A stretch of 64,000 nucleotides of DNA from Pseudoxanthomonas winnipegensis (lineage in GTDB: Bacteria > Pseudomonadota > Gammaproteobacteria > Xanthomonadales > Xanthomonadaceae): contig NZ_SHMH01000012.1 of the NCBI RefSeq assembly GCF_004283755.1, positions 23,117-87,116 on the forward strand, written 5' to 3'. The position numbers and the translations under genes were made by a program. The notes beneath the pieces are model-generated. The model made no database searches. It was not told the DNA's origin and saw nothing but the letters and a program-made list of their open reading frames with translations. Shown in pieces: positions 40,294 through 49,204 of the stretch (the stretch's first letter is position 1; each line of letters starts with the position of its first letter).

Positions 40294-41825
40294 GGCCAGC
40301 GGCCGGAGGCCGCTCCGGCCGCTCGATCTTCTCCCGGACCTTCCTGCTGCTTGCGGCAGCGCTGGTGCTGGCCCAGTGCATCGGCCTGGCGGTGCTGTTC
40401 CTGCGCACGCCGGTCTACAACCCGCCGGTGCAGCTGCCCGAACTGGTGGCGCTGCTGTCCACGCGCATGCCGGCCAGCAGTCCCAATGTCTCGGTCACCG
40501 ACGAGCGCGAGGCGCCGGTGCCGTCGTCCGGCATGAACCGCGAAGACCCCTTCATGCGCCGCGTGCTGGCCGGCTGGCTGCGCCAGGATCTGAATCAGAT
40601 CCGCGTCTACCGCCCCCACCACGACGTGGCCCGCGGCGAACAGGAGCGCCTGAACGACGGGATGGTGCCGCTGTCGATGGGCCAGGAGCCGGCGTGGATG
40701 CGCCGGCGCGGGGTGGCGACGATTCCGGGCATGACCTCCGGGCCCTTCGTCCCGTCCCTGCCTCCGCAGGCCATCCCCCAGGACATCGCCGCGCCGGAAG
40801 CCGGCCAGAGCTCCCAGGGCAATGCCTTCGCCCGGCAACGCGAAACCCCGCTGGTGCTGCGCTTCGGCGCCGGGCTGGAGAACGGCTTCATCGCCGCGGC
40901 CCAGCAGGACGACGGCCACTGGCGCGTGGTGCGCTACGCCGGGCGCACGCTGTCCACCGCCTTCAAGCTGCAGCTGCTGGCGCTGTTCTCGTTCGGCCTG
41001 CTGCTGATGCTGCCGCTGGCCTGGTGGTTCTCGCGCGCGCTGTCCAAGCCGATCCGCGATTTCGCCGCCGCCGCCGACCGCCTGGGGCGCGACCCGGACG
41101 CGCCACCGCTGGAGCGGCGCGGCCCGGCCGAGATCCTGCAGGCCACCGATTCGTTCAACGCCATGCAGGCGCGCCTGAGCCGCATGGTCGCCGAGCGCAC
41201 CCACATGGTCGGCGCGATCGCCCACGACCTGCGCACGCCGCTGGCGCGCCTGGCCTTCCGCCTGGACGACATCGACTCGCCGCTGCGCGAACGCGCCGCC
41301 GCCGACATCGATGAGATGAAGCACATGATCAGCGTCGCGCTGGAGTTCCTGCGCGACCAGTCCTTCCGCGGCCCACGCGAGCGGCTGGATTTCCGCGATC
41401 TGGTCGAGAGCGTGGTCGACGACGCGGCCGACATCGGCCAGGACGTGACCCTGACGGCGGACAGCCAGCGGGTGATGATCGACGCCGATCCGCTGGCGCT
41501 GCGGCGCGTGGTCGGCAACCTGATCGGCAACGCGGTCAAGTACGGCACCCGCGCGCGGGTCAAGGTCCGCGCCATCGACGGCCACGCCCTGCTGGAGATC
41601 GAGGACGATGGGCCGGGCATCGACCTGGCGCTGGGCGACAAGCTGTTCATGCCGTTCTTCCGCGGCGAGAACTCGCGCAACAAGGAGACCGGCGGCATCG
41701 GCCTGGGCCTGGCCTCGGCCCGCGCGATCGTGCTGCGCCACGGCGGCGAGATCGGCCTGGCCAACCTGGACCAAGGCGGCCTGCAGGCCTGGGTGACGCT
41801 GCCGCGCGCGCGCGACGACGCGTAG
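40290..41825 (+). CDS. Membrane sensor histidine kinase, partner of the response regulator
   Basis: This 511-residue kinase has helix 1 at about 16-38 (FLLLAAALVLAQCIGLAVLFL) and a periplasmic region of about 190 residues. Helix 2 follows (LQLLALFSFGLLLMLPLAWWF), then HAMP, the H-box IAHDLRTPLARL, the N-box VGNLIGNAVKYG and G-boxes EDDGPGID and GIGLGLASARAI. The periplasmic part has several methionines (SGMNREDPFM, GMVPLSMGQEPAWM, PGMTSG) and prolines but no known sensor fold. Start is GTG 40290. The stimulus is unknown; the neighbouring formaldehyde operon belongs to a separate regulator. Confidence 0.9.
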   Translation: MRPAAGGRSGRSIFSRTFLLLAAALVLAQCIGLAVLFLRTPVYNPPVQLPELVALLSTRMPASSPNVSVTDEREAPVPSSGMNREDPFMRRVLAGWLRQDLNQIRVYRPHHDVARGEQERLNDGMVPLSMGQEPAWMRRRGVATIPGMTSGPFVPSLPPQAIPQDIAAPEAGQSSQGNAFARQRETPLVLRFGAGLENGFIAAAQQDDGHWRVVRYAGRTLSTAFKLQLLALFSFGLLLMLPLAWWFSRALSKPIRDFAAAADRLGRDPDAPPLERRGPAEILQATDSFNAMQARLSRMVAERTHMVGAIAHDLRTPLARLAFRLDDIDSPLRERAAADIDEMKHMISVALEFLRDQSFRGPRERLDFRDLVESVVDDAADIGQDVTLTADSQRVMIDADPLALRRVVGNLIGNAVKYGTRARVKVRAIDGHALLEIEDDGPGIDLALGDKLFMPFFRGENSRNKETGGIGLGLASARAIVLRHGGEIGLANLDQGGLQAWVTLPRARDDA

Positions 41826-41910
41826 CGCGATCGGCTTCGAGGCGCGTGCGGAGCCGCGCCTAGCTCGCCTCACCCGAGCGGGATCGCATTGATCCGCGGC
41901 TGACACCTCC

Positions 41911-41993
41911 GCGTCGTTCCCGCGAAAGCGGGAACCCAGAGACTGCCGCGCGCAGTTAAAGGCACTGGATTCCCGCGTTCGAGGGAATCACGG
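41911..41993. repeat. REP pair, GTCGTTCCCGCG family
   Basis: The unit GCGTCGTTCCCGCGAAAGCG and following GGAACCC (41911-41937) pairs with a degenerate inverted unit CTGGATTCCCGCGTTCGAGG and following GAATCACGG (41965-41993). It lies between the convergent kinase and gshA genes. Confidence 0.85.
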
Positions 41994-42016
41994 ATCTTGT
42001 TGGCGCCGGTTGGCGC

Positions 42017-43381
42017 TCAGCGGTAGGCGAATTCGCCGAAGACCGGGTCCACGCTACGGCCCCATGCGCCCTCGTAAAGCGCCAGCTTGGCGTCGGCCGC
42101 GCTCACGCCCGAATCGACGATGGCCTGCAGCGGATCGAGGAAGCCGGTCTCGTCGCGACCCGCGTGCAGGCGAGCGCGCCGCGCCAGGCCGGCGTGGGCG
42201 ATCTCCAGCGCGCGCCGCGCCAGGTCGCGCACGCTGCCGCCACGGAACGGCAGGCGCAGGCCATGCCGCGGTACACCGTCGCGCAGGCCGTGGCGCTCTT
42301 CGCCGGTGAAGTCGCGCACCAGGTCCCAGGCCGCATCCAGCGCCGCATCGTCGTACAGCAGGCCCACCCAGAAGGCCGGCAACGCGGCCAGACGATCGGG
42401 CGTGCCCGCATCGGCGCCGCGCATCTCCAGGTACTTCTTCATGCGCACCTCCGGGAAGGCGGTGGTCATGTGATCGGACCAGTCGCGCAGCGTGGGCAGC
42501 GCACCGGGCAGCACCGGCAGCCGGCCCTTGAGGAAGTCGCGGAAGCTCTGGCCGGAGGCGTCGTGGTAGATGCCGTCGCGGTAGGAGAAGTACATCGGCA
42601 CGTCGAGCAGATAGTCGACGTAGCGCTCGAAGCCGAAGCCGTCCTCGAACACGAAATCCAGCATGCCGGTGCGGTCGCCATCGGTATCGGTCCAGATGTG
42701 CGAACGGTAGCTCTGGTAGCCGTTGGGCGCGCCGTCGGTGAACGGCGAATCGGCGAACAGCGCCGTGGCGATCGGCTGCAGCGCCAGCGACACGCGGAAC
42801 TTCTTGACCATGTCCGCCTCGCTGCCGTAGTCCAGATTGACCTGGACGGTGCAGGTGCGCGTCATCATGTCCAAGCCGAGCTTGCCGACCTTGGGCATGT
42901 AGGACTTCATGATCTGGTAGCGGCCCTTGGGCATCCACGGCATGTCCGCGCGCGTCCACTTGGGCTGGAAGCCCATGCCCAAAAAGCCCAGGCGCAGCTC
43001 GTCGGCGACCTGGCGCACTTCGTCCAGGTGAACGGTCAGCTCGTCGCCGGTCTCGTGGAGCGTCTCCAGCGCCGCGCCCGAGAGCTCGAGCTGGCCGGCC
43101 GGCTCCAGCGTGACCGAGGCGCCGTCGCGCAGCAGGGCGATGGTGCGGCCGTCCTCCTGCACCGGCTGCCAGCCGAAGCGCGTCAGCCCGACCAGCAGCG
43201 CCTCGATGCCGCGCTCGCCCTCGAAGGTGGGCGGGCGCAGATCGTCTGTGCGGAAGCCGAACTTCTCGTGCTCGGTGCCGATGCGCCACGCCTCGCGCGG
43301 CCGAGCCCCGGAGGCGGCGTAATCGACCAGCTGCGACAGCGTGGTGATCGGGGTATCGGCAACGTGGCTGGGACTGGACAA
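42017..43381 (-). CDS. gshA: Glutamate-cysteine ligase (plant/proteobacterial GshA type 2)
   Basis: This ligase makes gamma-glutamylcysteine, the first step of glutathione synthesis. Family blocks are [12 protein letters not shown] near the start, [40 protein letters not shown], and [16 protein letters not shown]. From TTG 43381 the protein is 454 residues, the usual length of this class. The frame has no ATG near the conserved start, and the open frame further upstream (to 43510) lacks similarity. A -10-like GGTATCAT lies just upstream, fitting a short leader. The start codon is therefore TTG by inference. It supplies the cofactor for the nearby formaldehyde pathway and glutaredoxin. Confidence 0.9.
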   Translation of the reverse strand: MSSPSHVADTPITTLSQLVDYAASGARPREAWRIGTEHEKFGFRTDDLRPPTFEGERGIEALLVGLTRFGWQPVQEDGRTIALLRDGASVTLEPAGQLELSGAALETLHETGDELTVHLDEVRQVADELRLGFLGMGFQPKWTRADMPWMPKGRYQIMKSYMPKVGKLGLDMMTRTCTVQVNLDYGSEADMVKKFRVSLALQPIATALFADSPFTDGAPNGYQSYRSHIWTDTDGDRTGMLDFVFEDGFGFERYVDYLLDVPMYFSYRDGIYHDASGQSFRDFLKGRLPVLPGALPTLRDWSDHMTTAFPEVRMKKYLEMRGADAGTPDRLAALPAFWVGLLYDDAALDAAWDLVRDFTGEERHGLRDGVPRHGLRLPFRGGSVRDLARRALEIAHAGLARRARLHAGRDETGFLDPLQAIVDSGVSAADAKLALYEGAWGRSVDPVFGEFAYR

Positions 43382-43840
43382 GGGCGACTCGCAACGAAGA
43401 GGGGGGCGATCTGGCGCCGCGGGGGGACCAGCACAACGGCCGCATGATACCGGGCGATCCCCGCCGCATCGTCGACGCTGGCGTCTCTTTAGCTTTCCGT
43501 TGCTGAGCACCCGATCGACTCAGCGGGCATGTGCGACGAGGCTCCACCGGAATCGGTCTGCGCGCGGCACTCGCATGCGGGACTCCTTGACGGGCAATCC
43601 ATGCCAGACACTGGCAGCCTCGACCAACGCACCCGCTCGCGTTAGCCGATACGACATCGATCGGCATCTACTCCGCCACGCAGCGCGGCCCATCCTGCGT
43701 AGTCGATCGACCTGCTCTCAGGAACGCACACGCTTCGATCGCCCCTGCGCGAGCGCATCGCATTCGCGCCAGGCCTCGCAGTTCGCGCCGGGCGGTCGTG
43801 CTTGGCTAGGCTGTGGGCTCCTGATCGCCGGTCATCGCCC
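43382..43840. other. Intergenic stretch upstream of gshA and the VIT1-like gene
   Basis: This 459-bp divergent gap holds a G-tract (43400-43406 and 43422-43428) and the likely gshA -10 element near 43446-43453. Open frames on both strands look like noise. I see no further gene or repeat. Confidence 0.5.
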
Positions 43841-44548
43841 ATGCGCAAGTTCCACGCCGAAGTCCACCGCAGCAACCGCACCGGCTGGCTGCGCGCCGCC
43901 GTGCTCGGCGCCAACGACGGCATCGTCTCCGTCGCTGGGCTGATCGTCGGCGTGGCGGCCAGCGGCGCCGGCCAGGGCGCGTTGGTCGCCACCGGCGTGG
44001 CCGGGCTGGTGGCCGGGGCGATGTCGATGGCGGCCGGGGAATACGTGTCGGTCAGCTCGCAGGCCGATACCGAGCGCGCGGACCTCAGACTGGAGAAGCG
44101 CGAGCTGGCCGAAGACCCGCACAACGAGCTGATCGAACTGGCCGGCATCTACGAGCAGCGCGGCCTGGAGCCCGCGCTGGCGCGTCAGGTGGCCGAGCAG
44201 CTGACCGCGCACGACGCCCTGGCCGCCCACGCCCGCGACGAGCTGGGCATCACCGAGGCCCTGCGCGCGCGGCCGGTGCAGGCGGCGCTGGCCTCGGCGG
44301 CGGCGTTCTCCACCGGCGCGGTGCTGCCGCTGCTGGCGGCGTTGCTGTTCCCGGCGCAGGCGCGGCTGGCGGTGATCGTGGCCACGCTGCTGGCGCTGCT
44401 GGCATCCGGCGCGCTGGCCGCGCGCGCCGGCGGCGCGCCGACGCTGCGCGGGGCGCTGCGGGTCACCTTCTGGGGCGCGCTGGCGATGGCGGCGGCGGAT
44501 CTGGTGGGGCGTGCGTTCGATGTGTCGCCATCAGGGTTGGGCGGCTGA
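43841..44548 (+). CDS. VIT1/CCC1 family metal transporter
   Basis: The 235-residue membrane protein starts MRKFHAEVHRSNRTGWLRAAVLGANDGIVSVAGLIVGVA, the VIT1 signature with LGANDGIVS. It continues with GAMSMAAGEYVSVSSQADTERADLRLEKREL, the metal-binding helix region, and ends with three further helices. VIT1 proteins move Fe(II) or Mn(II) out of the cytoplasm by proton antiport. The bacterial members lack the ferritin-like domain when short, as here. ATG 43841 begins right at the family signature. Confidence 0.9.
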   Translation: MRKFHAEVHRSNRTGWLRAAVLGANDGIVSVAGLIVGVAASGAGQGALVATGVAGLVAGAMSMAAGEYVSVSSQADTERADLRLEKRELAEDPHNELIELAGIYEQRGLEPALARQVAEQLTAHDALAAHARDELGITEALRARPVQAALASAAAFSTGAVLPLLAALLFPAQARLAVIVATLLALLASGALAARAGGAPTLRGALRVTFWGALAMAAADLVGRAFDVSPSGLGG

Positions 44549-44556
44549 CCATCAGC

Positions 44557-44639
44557 CGTCGTTCCCGCCAAAGCGGGAATCCAGTGCCCTGGTTTGGCGC
44601 TTGAACGTCCATGGATTCCCGCCTTCGCGGGAACGACGG
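44557..44639. repeat. REP pair, GTCGTTCCCGCG family
   Basis: CCGTCGTTCCCGCCAAAGCG and following GGAATCC (44557-44583) face the inverted unit TGGATTCCCGCCTTCGCGGG and following AACGACGG (44612-44639). It lies just after the VIT1-like stop codon. Confidence 0.88.
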
Positions 44640-44728
44640 TAGGGAGGTTTTGCCAATGGTGCGGCGCGAGCCTTGAATCCATCCGCTCGCCGAAGTTCAG
44701 TCCTCGCCCGCGCGATGAGTTCAAATCT

Positions 44729-44813
44729 CGTCATCTCCGCGAACGCGGGGATCCAAGGACGTCCGTGCAGGTCGAGCAACGTCCATGCGTTCCAGCGTGC
44801 GCGGGAACGACGG
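44729..44813. repeat. REP pair, diverged copy of the GTCGTTCCCGCG family
   Basis: CGTCATCTCCGCGAACGCGG and GGATCC (44729-44754) face GTCCATGCGTTCCAGCGTGC and GCGGGAACGACGG (44781-44813). This pair and the previous one fill the gap between two convergent genes, and no other feature is seen there. Confidence 0.8.
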
Positions 44814-44832
44814 TACGGGGGTGTCGCGGCGC

Positions 44833-45465
44833 CTACTCGGCCGCGACGGCCGGCATCAGGTCCAGCCAGGTCTGCACCACGGTGCGGGCCTGGTCCACGC
44901 CCTGCTTGGACTCGGACGAGAACACCTGCACCCCGACGCTGTCGCCGAACGCCGAGGACAGCTCCTTGCGCACCGCGGCCAGGGTCTGCGACTGCTGGCC
45001 GCGGCCGAGCTTGTCGCCCTTGGTCAGCAGCACATGCGCCGGCAGGCTGCGCTGGACGGCATAGCCCAGCATCTGCCGGTCGTAGTCCTTGAGCGGATGG
45101 CGGATGTCCATCACCACCACCAGCCCGCGCAGGGACTGGCGGGTGGCGAAATACTGGTCGATGAAGGCCTGCCAGTGCGCCTGCAGGTCCATCGGCACCT
45201 TGGCGTAGCCGTAGCCGGGCAGGTCGACCAGGCAGCGCTGCGGCCGGACCTCGAAGAACACCAGCTGCTGGGTCCGGCCCGGCGTCTTGGAGACGCGCGC
45301 CAGCGCGTTGTGGCCGGCCAGGGCGTTGAGGGCGCTGGACTTGCCGGCATTGGAACGCCCGGCGAAGGCCACCTCCAGTCCGTCGTCGGCAGGCAGCTGG
45401 CGGGCGTTGTGCGCGGACAGCAGGTAGCGCGCGGCGTTGAGATAGTTGGAGACGGCCATGGGCAT
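44833..45465 (-). CDS. engB: Ribosome biogenesis GTP-binding protein YsxC/EngB
   Basis: This 210-residue TrmE-Era-EngA-EngB GTPase shows G1 GRSNAGKSSALN, G2 KTPGRTQ, G3 DLPGYGYAKV and G4 TKGDK. It is needed for assembly of the large ribosomal subunit. The ATG at 45465 (MPMAVSNYLNAARYLLSAH) or 45459 starts the conserved domain; the open frame to 45657 is rejected as it lacks similarity. It is divergent from cytochrome c4, as in other gammaproteobacteria. Confidence 0.95.
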   Translation of the reverse strand: MPMAVSNYLNAARYLLSAHNARQLPADDGLEVAFAGRSNAGKSSALNALAGHNALARVSKTPGRTQQLVFFEVRPQRCLVDLPGYGYAKVPMDLQAHWQAFIDQYFATRQSLRGLVVVMDIRHPLKDYDRQMLGYAVQRSLPAHVLLTKGDKLGRGQQSQTLAAVRKELSSAFGDSVGVQVFSSESKQGVDQARTVVQTWLDLMPAVAAE

Positions 45466-45679
45466 AGGATCGCACGGCCGTCGCGCGGCACGGCGACCAT
45501 GTTGCAGCGCGCCATCTTTTCCGCACATCTGCCCGGCATCTGCGCGCAATTGGCGCACTGCGCGCGCGGGACGCGCACTCGCATTGACCGTCCGAGCGGG
45601 CCATGACGATAATCGGCCGGCTTCGCGCGGCCCCGAGCCTTGCGGTGCGCGAACCATTGGGAATCACGGAGCTCCAGCT

Positions 45680-46507
45680 ATGCGCCACGCTCGTGTCTTG
45701 GGACTGTCCAGCCTTGCCATCGTCGCCGTCGCGGCCGCCGCCTACGCGCAGACCAGCGTGACGCCGCTGCCGGACAACACCCCGGTGCAGGCCCAGCCGC
45801 TGGAGATCGACCTGACCAAGACCCACTGGGGCGATGCCAAGGCCGGCCAGAGCAAGGCCGGCACCTGCGCGGCCTGCCACGGTGCCGACGGCAACCCGGC
45901 CGCGCCGATCTATCCGCGCTTGGCCGGCCAGAGCGAGCGCTACATCGCCCAGCAGCTGGCGCTGTTCGCCACCGGCCAGCGCACCAGCGGCATGGCCGCG
46001 GTGATGATCCCCTTCGCCCAGAGCCTGAGCCCGCAGGACATGCGCGATGTCGGCGCCTACTTCGCCACGCAGAAGGCCGGCGCGGGCGTGGCCGACGACA
46101 CCCCGATCACCGAGGGCCCGTACAAGGGGCTGAAGTTTTACCAGGTCGGCGAGCAGCTGTTCCGTGGCGGCGACGCCGCGCGCGGCATCCCGGCCTGCAT
46201 GGCCTGCCACGGGCCCAGCGGCGCCGGCAACCCGGGCCCGCCGTATCCGCATGTGGGCGGCCAGCCGCAGGACTACGTGGTGCGACGACTGCAGGAGTAC
46301 CAGGCCGGCACGACCGCCTACAAGGATCCGGCCCACTTCCAGATCATGGCCCAGGTCGCCAAGCCGCTGACCGATCAGGAGATCCAGTCGCTGGGCAGCT
46401 ACATCCAGGGCCTGCACGAGAGCGCCGCCGATGCGGCCGCGGCGCCCTCGGCCAGCGCCTCGGCGCCGGCGCCCGCCGCGCCTGCGGAACCAACCGGGCA
46501 GTCCTGA
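45680..46507 (+). CDS. Cytochrome c4 family dihaem protein
   Basis: This 275-residue periplasmic protein has a signal peptide (VLGLSSLAIVAVAAAAYAQ). Two class I haem domains follow: CAACH at 63-67 and CMACH at 173-177, each followed by distal methionine segments (SGMAAVMIPFAQ; HFQIMAQVAKPL). Cytochrome c4 passes electrons from the bc1 complex to terminal oxidases. The tail is rich in Ala/Pro/Ser (ASASAPAPAAPAEP), a low-complexity extension. CGGAG precedes the ATG. It is divergent from engB and followed by a terminator and then two dsbA genes. Confidence 0.93.
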   Translation: MRHARVLGLSSLAIVAVAAAAYAQTSVTPLPDNTPVQAQPLEIDLTKTHWGDAKAGQSKAGTCAACHGADGNPAAPIYPRLAGQSERYIAQQLALFATGQRTSGMAAVMIPFAQSLSPQDMRDVGAYFATQKAGAGVADDTPITEGPYKGLKFYQVGEQLFRGGDAARGIPACMACHGPSGAGNPGPPYPHVGGQPQDYVVRRLQEYQAGTTAYKDPAHFQIMAQVAKPLTDQEIQSLGSYIQGLHESAADAAAAPSASASAPAPAAPAEPTGQS

Positions 46508-46559
46508 GGTCCTAGCGGCGCATCGCGCCGGCGGCCCCTGCTGTCGCCCCCGTCACACC

Positions 46560-46596
46560 ACGACGCCGGCCATGTATGGCCGGCGTCGTGCGTTTT
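46560..46596 (+). terminator. Rho-independent terminator after cytochrome c4
   Basis: ACGACGCCGGCCAT and ATGGCCGGCGTCGT are a perfect 14-bp stem around a 2-base centre, followed by GCGTTTT. Confidence 0.85.
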
Positions 46597-46643
46597 GCCG
46601 GACAATCCCCTCCCCACTCCGCCACCGGAAGGAGCTCTGCCGC

Positions 46644-47285
46644 ATGAAGCTGCGCCTGTTCGCCCTCGCCCTGCTCGCCCTGTTGCCGCTCACGGCCTGC
46701 GCGTCCTCCAATGCCCCGGTGGAGGGCGAGGACTACGACGTCATCGCCGGCGGCCAGCCCTTCGCCCCGCTCACAGGCCAGCAGAAGGTCGAGGTGGTCG
46801 AGGTGTTCGGCTATGTCTGCATCCACTGCGCGCATTTCGAGCCGCAGTTCGAGGCCTGGCAGAAGCGGCAACCGGCCAGCGTGCGGGTGACCTCGGTGCC
46901 AGCGGCGTTCGGCGGCTACTGGATCCCCTACGCCAAGGCGTTCTACGCCGCCCAGCAGCTGGGCGTGCTCAAGCAGAGCCATGCGGCGGTGTTCAAGGCC
47001 CTGCACGACAGCCATGAGCTGCCGATCCAGAACGCCAGCGACCAGGAGATCGCCGGGTTCTACGCGCGCTTCGGGCCCGACCCAGACAAGTTCGCCGCGG
47101 CCATGGAATCGCCGCAGGTCGCCGCGCAGCTGGACAAGGCGCGTGCCTTCGGCATGGCCAGCGGCATCCGCGGCACGCCGACCCTGGTGATCAACGGCAA
47201 GTACCGCATCACCACGGTCGACCCGGACGACGTGCTGAAGGTCGCCGACTTCCTGATCAAGCGCGAACTGGCCGCCGCCAAGTAA
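46644..47285 (+). CDS. dsbA: DsbA-family thiol:disulfide oxidoreductase, predicted lipoprotein
   Basis: The 213-residue protein has a lipobox LPLTAC (lipidated C19) and then a DsbA thioredoxin fold: VEVFGYVCIHCAHFE with the active site CIHC (59-62), a helical insert, and the cis-proline loop GIRGTPTLVIN. It introduces disulfide bonds into periplasmic proteins, reoxidised by DsbB. The lipobox places it on a membrane, unlike soluble E. coli DsbA. GGAAGGAG lies before the ATG. A second, similar gene follows after 89 bp, so this is a tandem pair, useful for haem-protein maturation next to cytochrome c4. Confidence 0.9.
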   Translation: MKLRLFALALLALLPLTACASSNAPVEGEDYDVIAGGQPFAPLTGQQKVEVVEVFGYVCIHCAHFEPQFEAWQKRQPASVRVTSVPAAFGGYWIPYAKAFYAAQQLGVLKQSHAAVFKALHDSHELPIQNASDQEIAGFYARFGPDPDKFAAAMESPQVAAQLDKARAFGMASGIRGTPTLVINGKYRITTVDPDDVLKVADFLIKRELAAAK

Positions 47286-47374
47286 CGCGCACATCCCTTC
47301 TTTACGTGCGCGGCGGCACCATGCCCCGCGCGCCCGCCCGCTTCTTCGCCTGCTGCTATGGAGTCGCACCGACC

Positions 47375-48184
47375 ATGAAGACCCGTTTCGCCCTGGCCCT
47401 GGTGGCCCTGTTGCCCGTGCTGGCCGCCTGTTCCAAGGAGGACGCCTCCGCGGCGACCGCCGCGAGCACGCCCGCCGCTTCCGCCCCGGCCGCCTCCGCG
47501 CCAGCCGCCCCGGCTGCGACCGATACCAGCGCCCCCGCCGCCAGCGCGCCGGCCGAGGCCGCCGTGCCCGATGCCCCCAACAACAATCCGATCGTGCCGC
47601 CGCAGGGCCCGGCGCCGGTGGAAGGCACCGACTACTCGGTGATCGCCGACGGCCAGCCCTTCGAGCCGGCCGACGGCAAGATCGAGGTGGTCGAGGCGTT
47701 CAACTACATCTGCCCGGCGTGCGCGCAGTTCGAGCCGGGCTTCAACCAGTGGAAGGCCAAGCAGCCGGCCGACGTGAAGGTGGTCTACGTGCCGGCGCAG
47801 TTCCGTCCGGACTTCCGCGAGTACGCCAAGGTCTACTACGCCGCGCAGGCGCTGGGCATCGAGAAGAAGAGCCACGACGCGATGTTCAAGGCGATCCACA
47901 TCGATCACGCGCTGCCGGGCGAAGGCGAGCCTTTCGACGCGGACAAGGTGGCCCAGTGGTACACCCAGTACGGCGTCACCGCCGACCAGTTCAAGCAGGC
48001 CATGGCCAGCTTCGCGGTGGCCGGCAAGCTGAGCAAGGCCAACCAGTTCCTGATGCGCGCCCAGATCGGCGGCACGCCGTCGCTGATCGTGGGCGGCAAG
48101 TACCTGGTCAAGGGCCGCTCGATGGCCGACATGCTGCGCATCGCCGACCACCTGATCGCCAAAGAGCGCCAGGCCGCCAAGTAA
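47375..48184 (+). CDS. dsbA: Second DsbA-family oxidoreductase, predicted lipoprotein with Ala/Pro linker
   Basis: The 269-residue protein has a lipobox LPVLAAC (C19) and a low-complexity Ala/Ser/Pro linker (about 25-80). The DsbA fold follows, with VVEAFNYICPACAQFE (active site CPAC, 113-116) and the cis-proline loop IGGTPSLIVGGKY. The active site differs from its neighbour (CPAC against CIHC), which would change redox potential, so the two may have different clients or directions. The linker would lift the domain off the membrane. The EEP-family gene follows after 4 bp. Confidence 0.9.
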   Translation: MKTRFALALVALLPVLAACSKEDASAATAASTPAASAPAASAPAAPAATDTSAPAASAPAEAAVPDAPNNNPIVPPQGPAPVEGTDYSVIADGQPFEPADGKIEVVEAFNYICPACAQFEPGFNQWKAKQPADVKVVYVPAQFRPDFREYAKVYYAAQALGIEKKSHDAMFKAIHIDHALPGEGEPFDADKVAQWYTQYGVTADQFKQAMASFAVAGKLSKANQFLMRAQIGGTPSLIVGGKYLVKGRSMADMLRIADHLIAKERQAAK

Positions 48185-48188
48185 GCCG

Positions 48189-48965
48189 ATGACCGACGTG
48201 TCCCCCGACGCACGCCGGCTGCGGATGTTGAGCGCCAACATCCAGGCCGGCTCCAGCACCCGCCGCTACAGCGATTACTTCACCCGCAGCTGGTCGCACG
48301 CGCTGCCGGTGGGCGCCAAGCGCAGCAGCCTGGACGCCATCGCCGACCTGGCCGGCGGCCATGACATCGTCGGCCTGCAGGAGGCCGACCCGGGCAGCCT
48401 GCGCTCCGGCTTCACCAACCAGACCCACTACCTGGCCCAGCGCGCCGGCTTCCAGTACTGGAGCCACCAGCCCAACCGCAACGTGGCGCGCGTGGCCGGC
48501 AGCGCCAACGGGCTGCTGAGCCGGCTCGAGCCGGTCAAGGTGGCCATGCACCCGCTGCCTGGGCGCATCGCCGGGCGCGGCGTGCTGCTGGCGCATTTCG
48601 GCAGCGGTGAGGAAGGCCTGGTGGTGGCGGTGGCGCATCTGTCGCTGGGCAACGGCTCGCGCCGGCAGCAGCTGGGCTATATCGCCGAGCTGCTGGCCCC
48701 GCATCCGCATGCGGTGCTGATGGGCGACTTCAACTGCGTGCCGACGGTGCCGGAAATGGACCTGCTGTACGAGCGCACGCATCTGCGTCCACCGAGCTTC
48801 TGCGTGCCGACCTTCCCCAGCTGGAAGCCGGCGCGCGCGATCGACCACATCCTGGTCACCGACCAGCTGGCCCACGCCAATGCGCGGGCCGTGCCGGCAG
48901 CGTTCTCCGACCACCTGGCGCTGGCACTGGACATCGACGTCCCCGCGCAGGCGCTGCGGCAGTAG
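48189..48965 (+). CDS. Endonuclease/exonuclease/phosphatase (EEP) family protein
   Basis: The 258-residue protein is an EEP-fold hydrolase: MLSANIQAGSS (metal-binding asparagine), DIVGLQEADPGS (catalytic glutamate), LMGDFNCVPT (D and N), and the final histidine in FSDHLALALDID. There is no signal peptide, so it acts in the cytoplasm. Members cleave DNA, sphingomyelin or phosphoesters; the substrate cannot be told. It is 4 bp after the second dsbA stop and probably shares the dsbA transcript. Confidence 0.85.
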   Translation: MTDVSPDARRLRMLSANIQAGSSTRRYSDYFTRSWSHALPVGAKRSSLDAIADLAGGHDIVGLQEADPGSLRSGFTNQTHYLAQRAGFQYWSHQPNRNVARVAGSANGLLSRLEPVKVAMHPLPGRIAGRGVLLAHFGSGEEGLVVAVAHLSLGNGSRRQQLGYIAELLAPHPHAVLMGDFNCVPTVPEMDLLYERTHLRPPSFCVPTFPSWKPARAIDHILVTDQLAHANARAVPAAFSDHLALALDIDVPAQALRQ

Positions 48966-48995
48966 GACTTCTGAATATCCCCCCGGCGGCCCGCC

Positions 48996-49119
48996 TGTAG
49001 AGCGGAGCTTGCTCCGCTGCTCTTCGGCCAGATCATCGGGAAAGCCCCATCGGAGCAAGCTCAGCTGCGTTTCGTTCGGTGCGTGGGGAAGGCCGCAGCG
49101 GAGCAAGCTCCGCTCTACA
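48996..49119. repeat. TAGAGCGGAGC element, composite copy D
   Basis: A left arm TGTAGAGCGGAGCTTGCTCC from 48996 is followed by a loop like that of copy C. Next come a degraded right arm (CGGAGCAAGCTCAGCTGC, about 49050-49067), a second loop that is the inverse of copy A's loop (TTTCGTTCGGTGCGTGGGG), and an intact right arm GCAGCGGAGCAAGCTCCGCT and CTACA ending at 49119. It looks like two elements joined with loss of the inner left arm. It lies between the EEP gene and slt. Confidence 0.85.
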
Positions 49120-49204
49120 GGTGGGGAGGCGCCGTTGGCGCTCCTTCCAAACCCGCACCCACCGCGGAAATCCGATTCATGCTCGCCTGCTTATCATCGC
49201 GCGC

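Noticed and set aside
39559..41825. Two-component system as regulator of the formaldehyde operon
   Set aside because: frmR and its own operator fully explain that operon; nearness alone is weak evidence.
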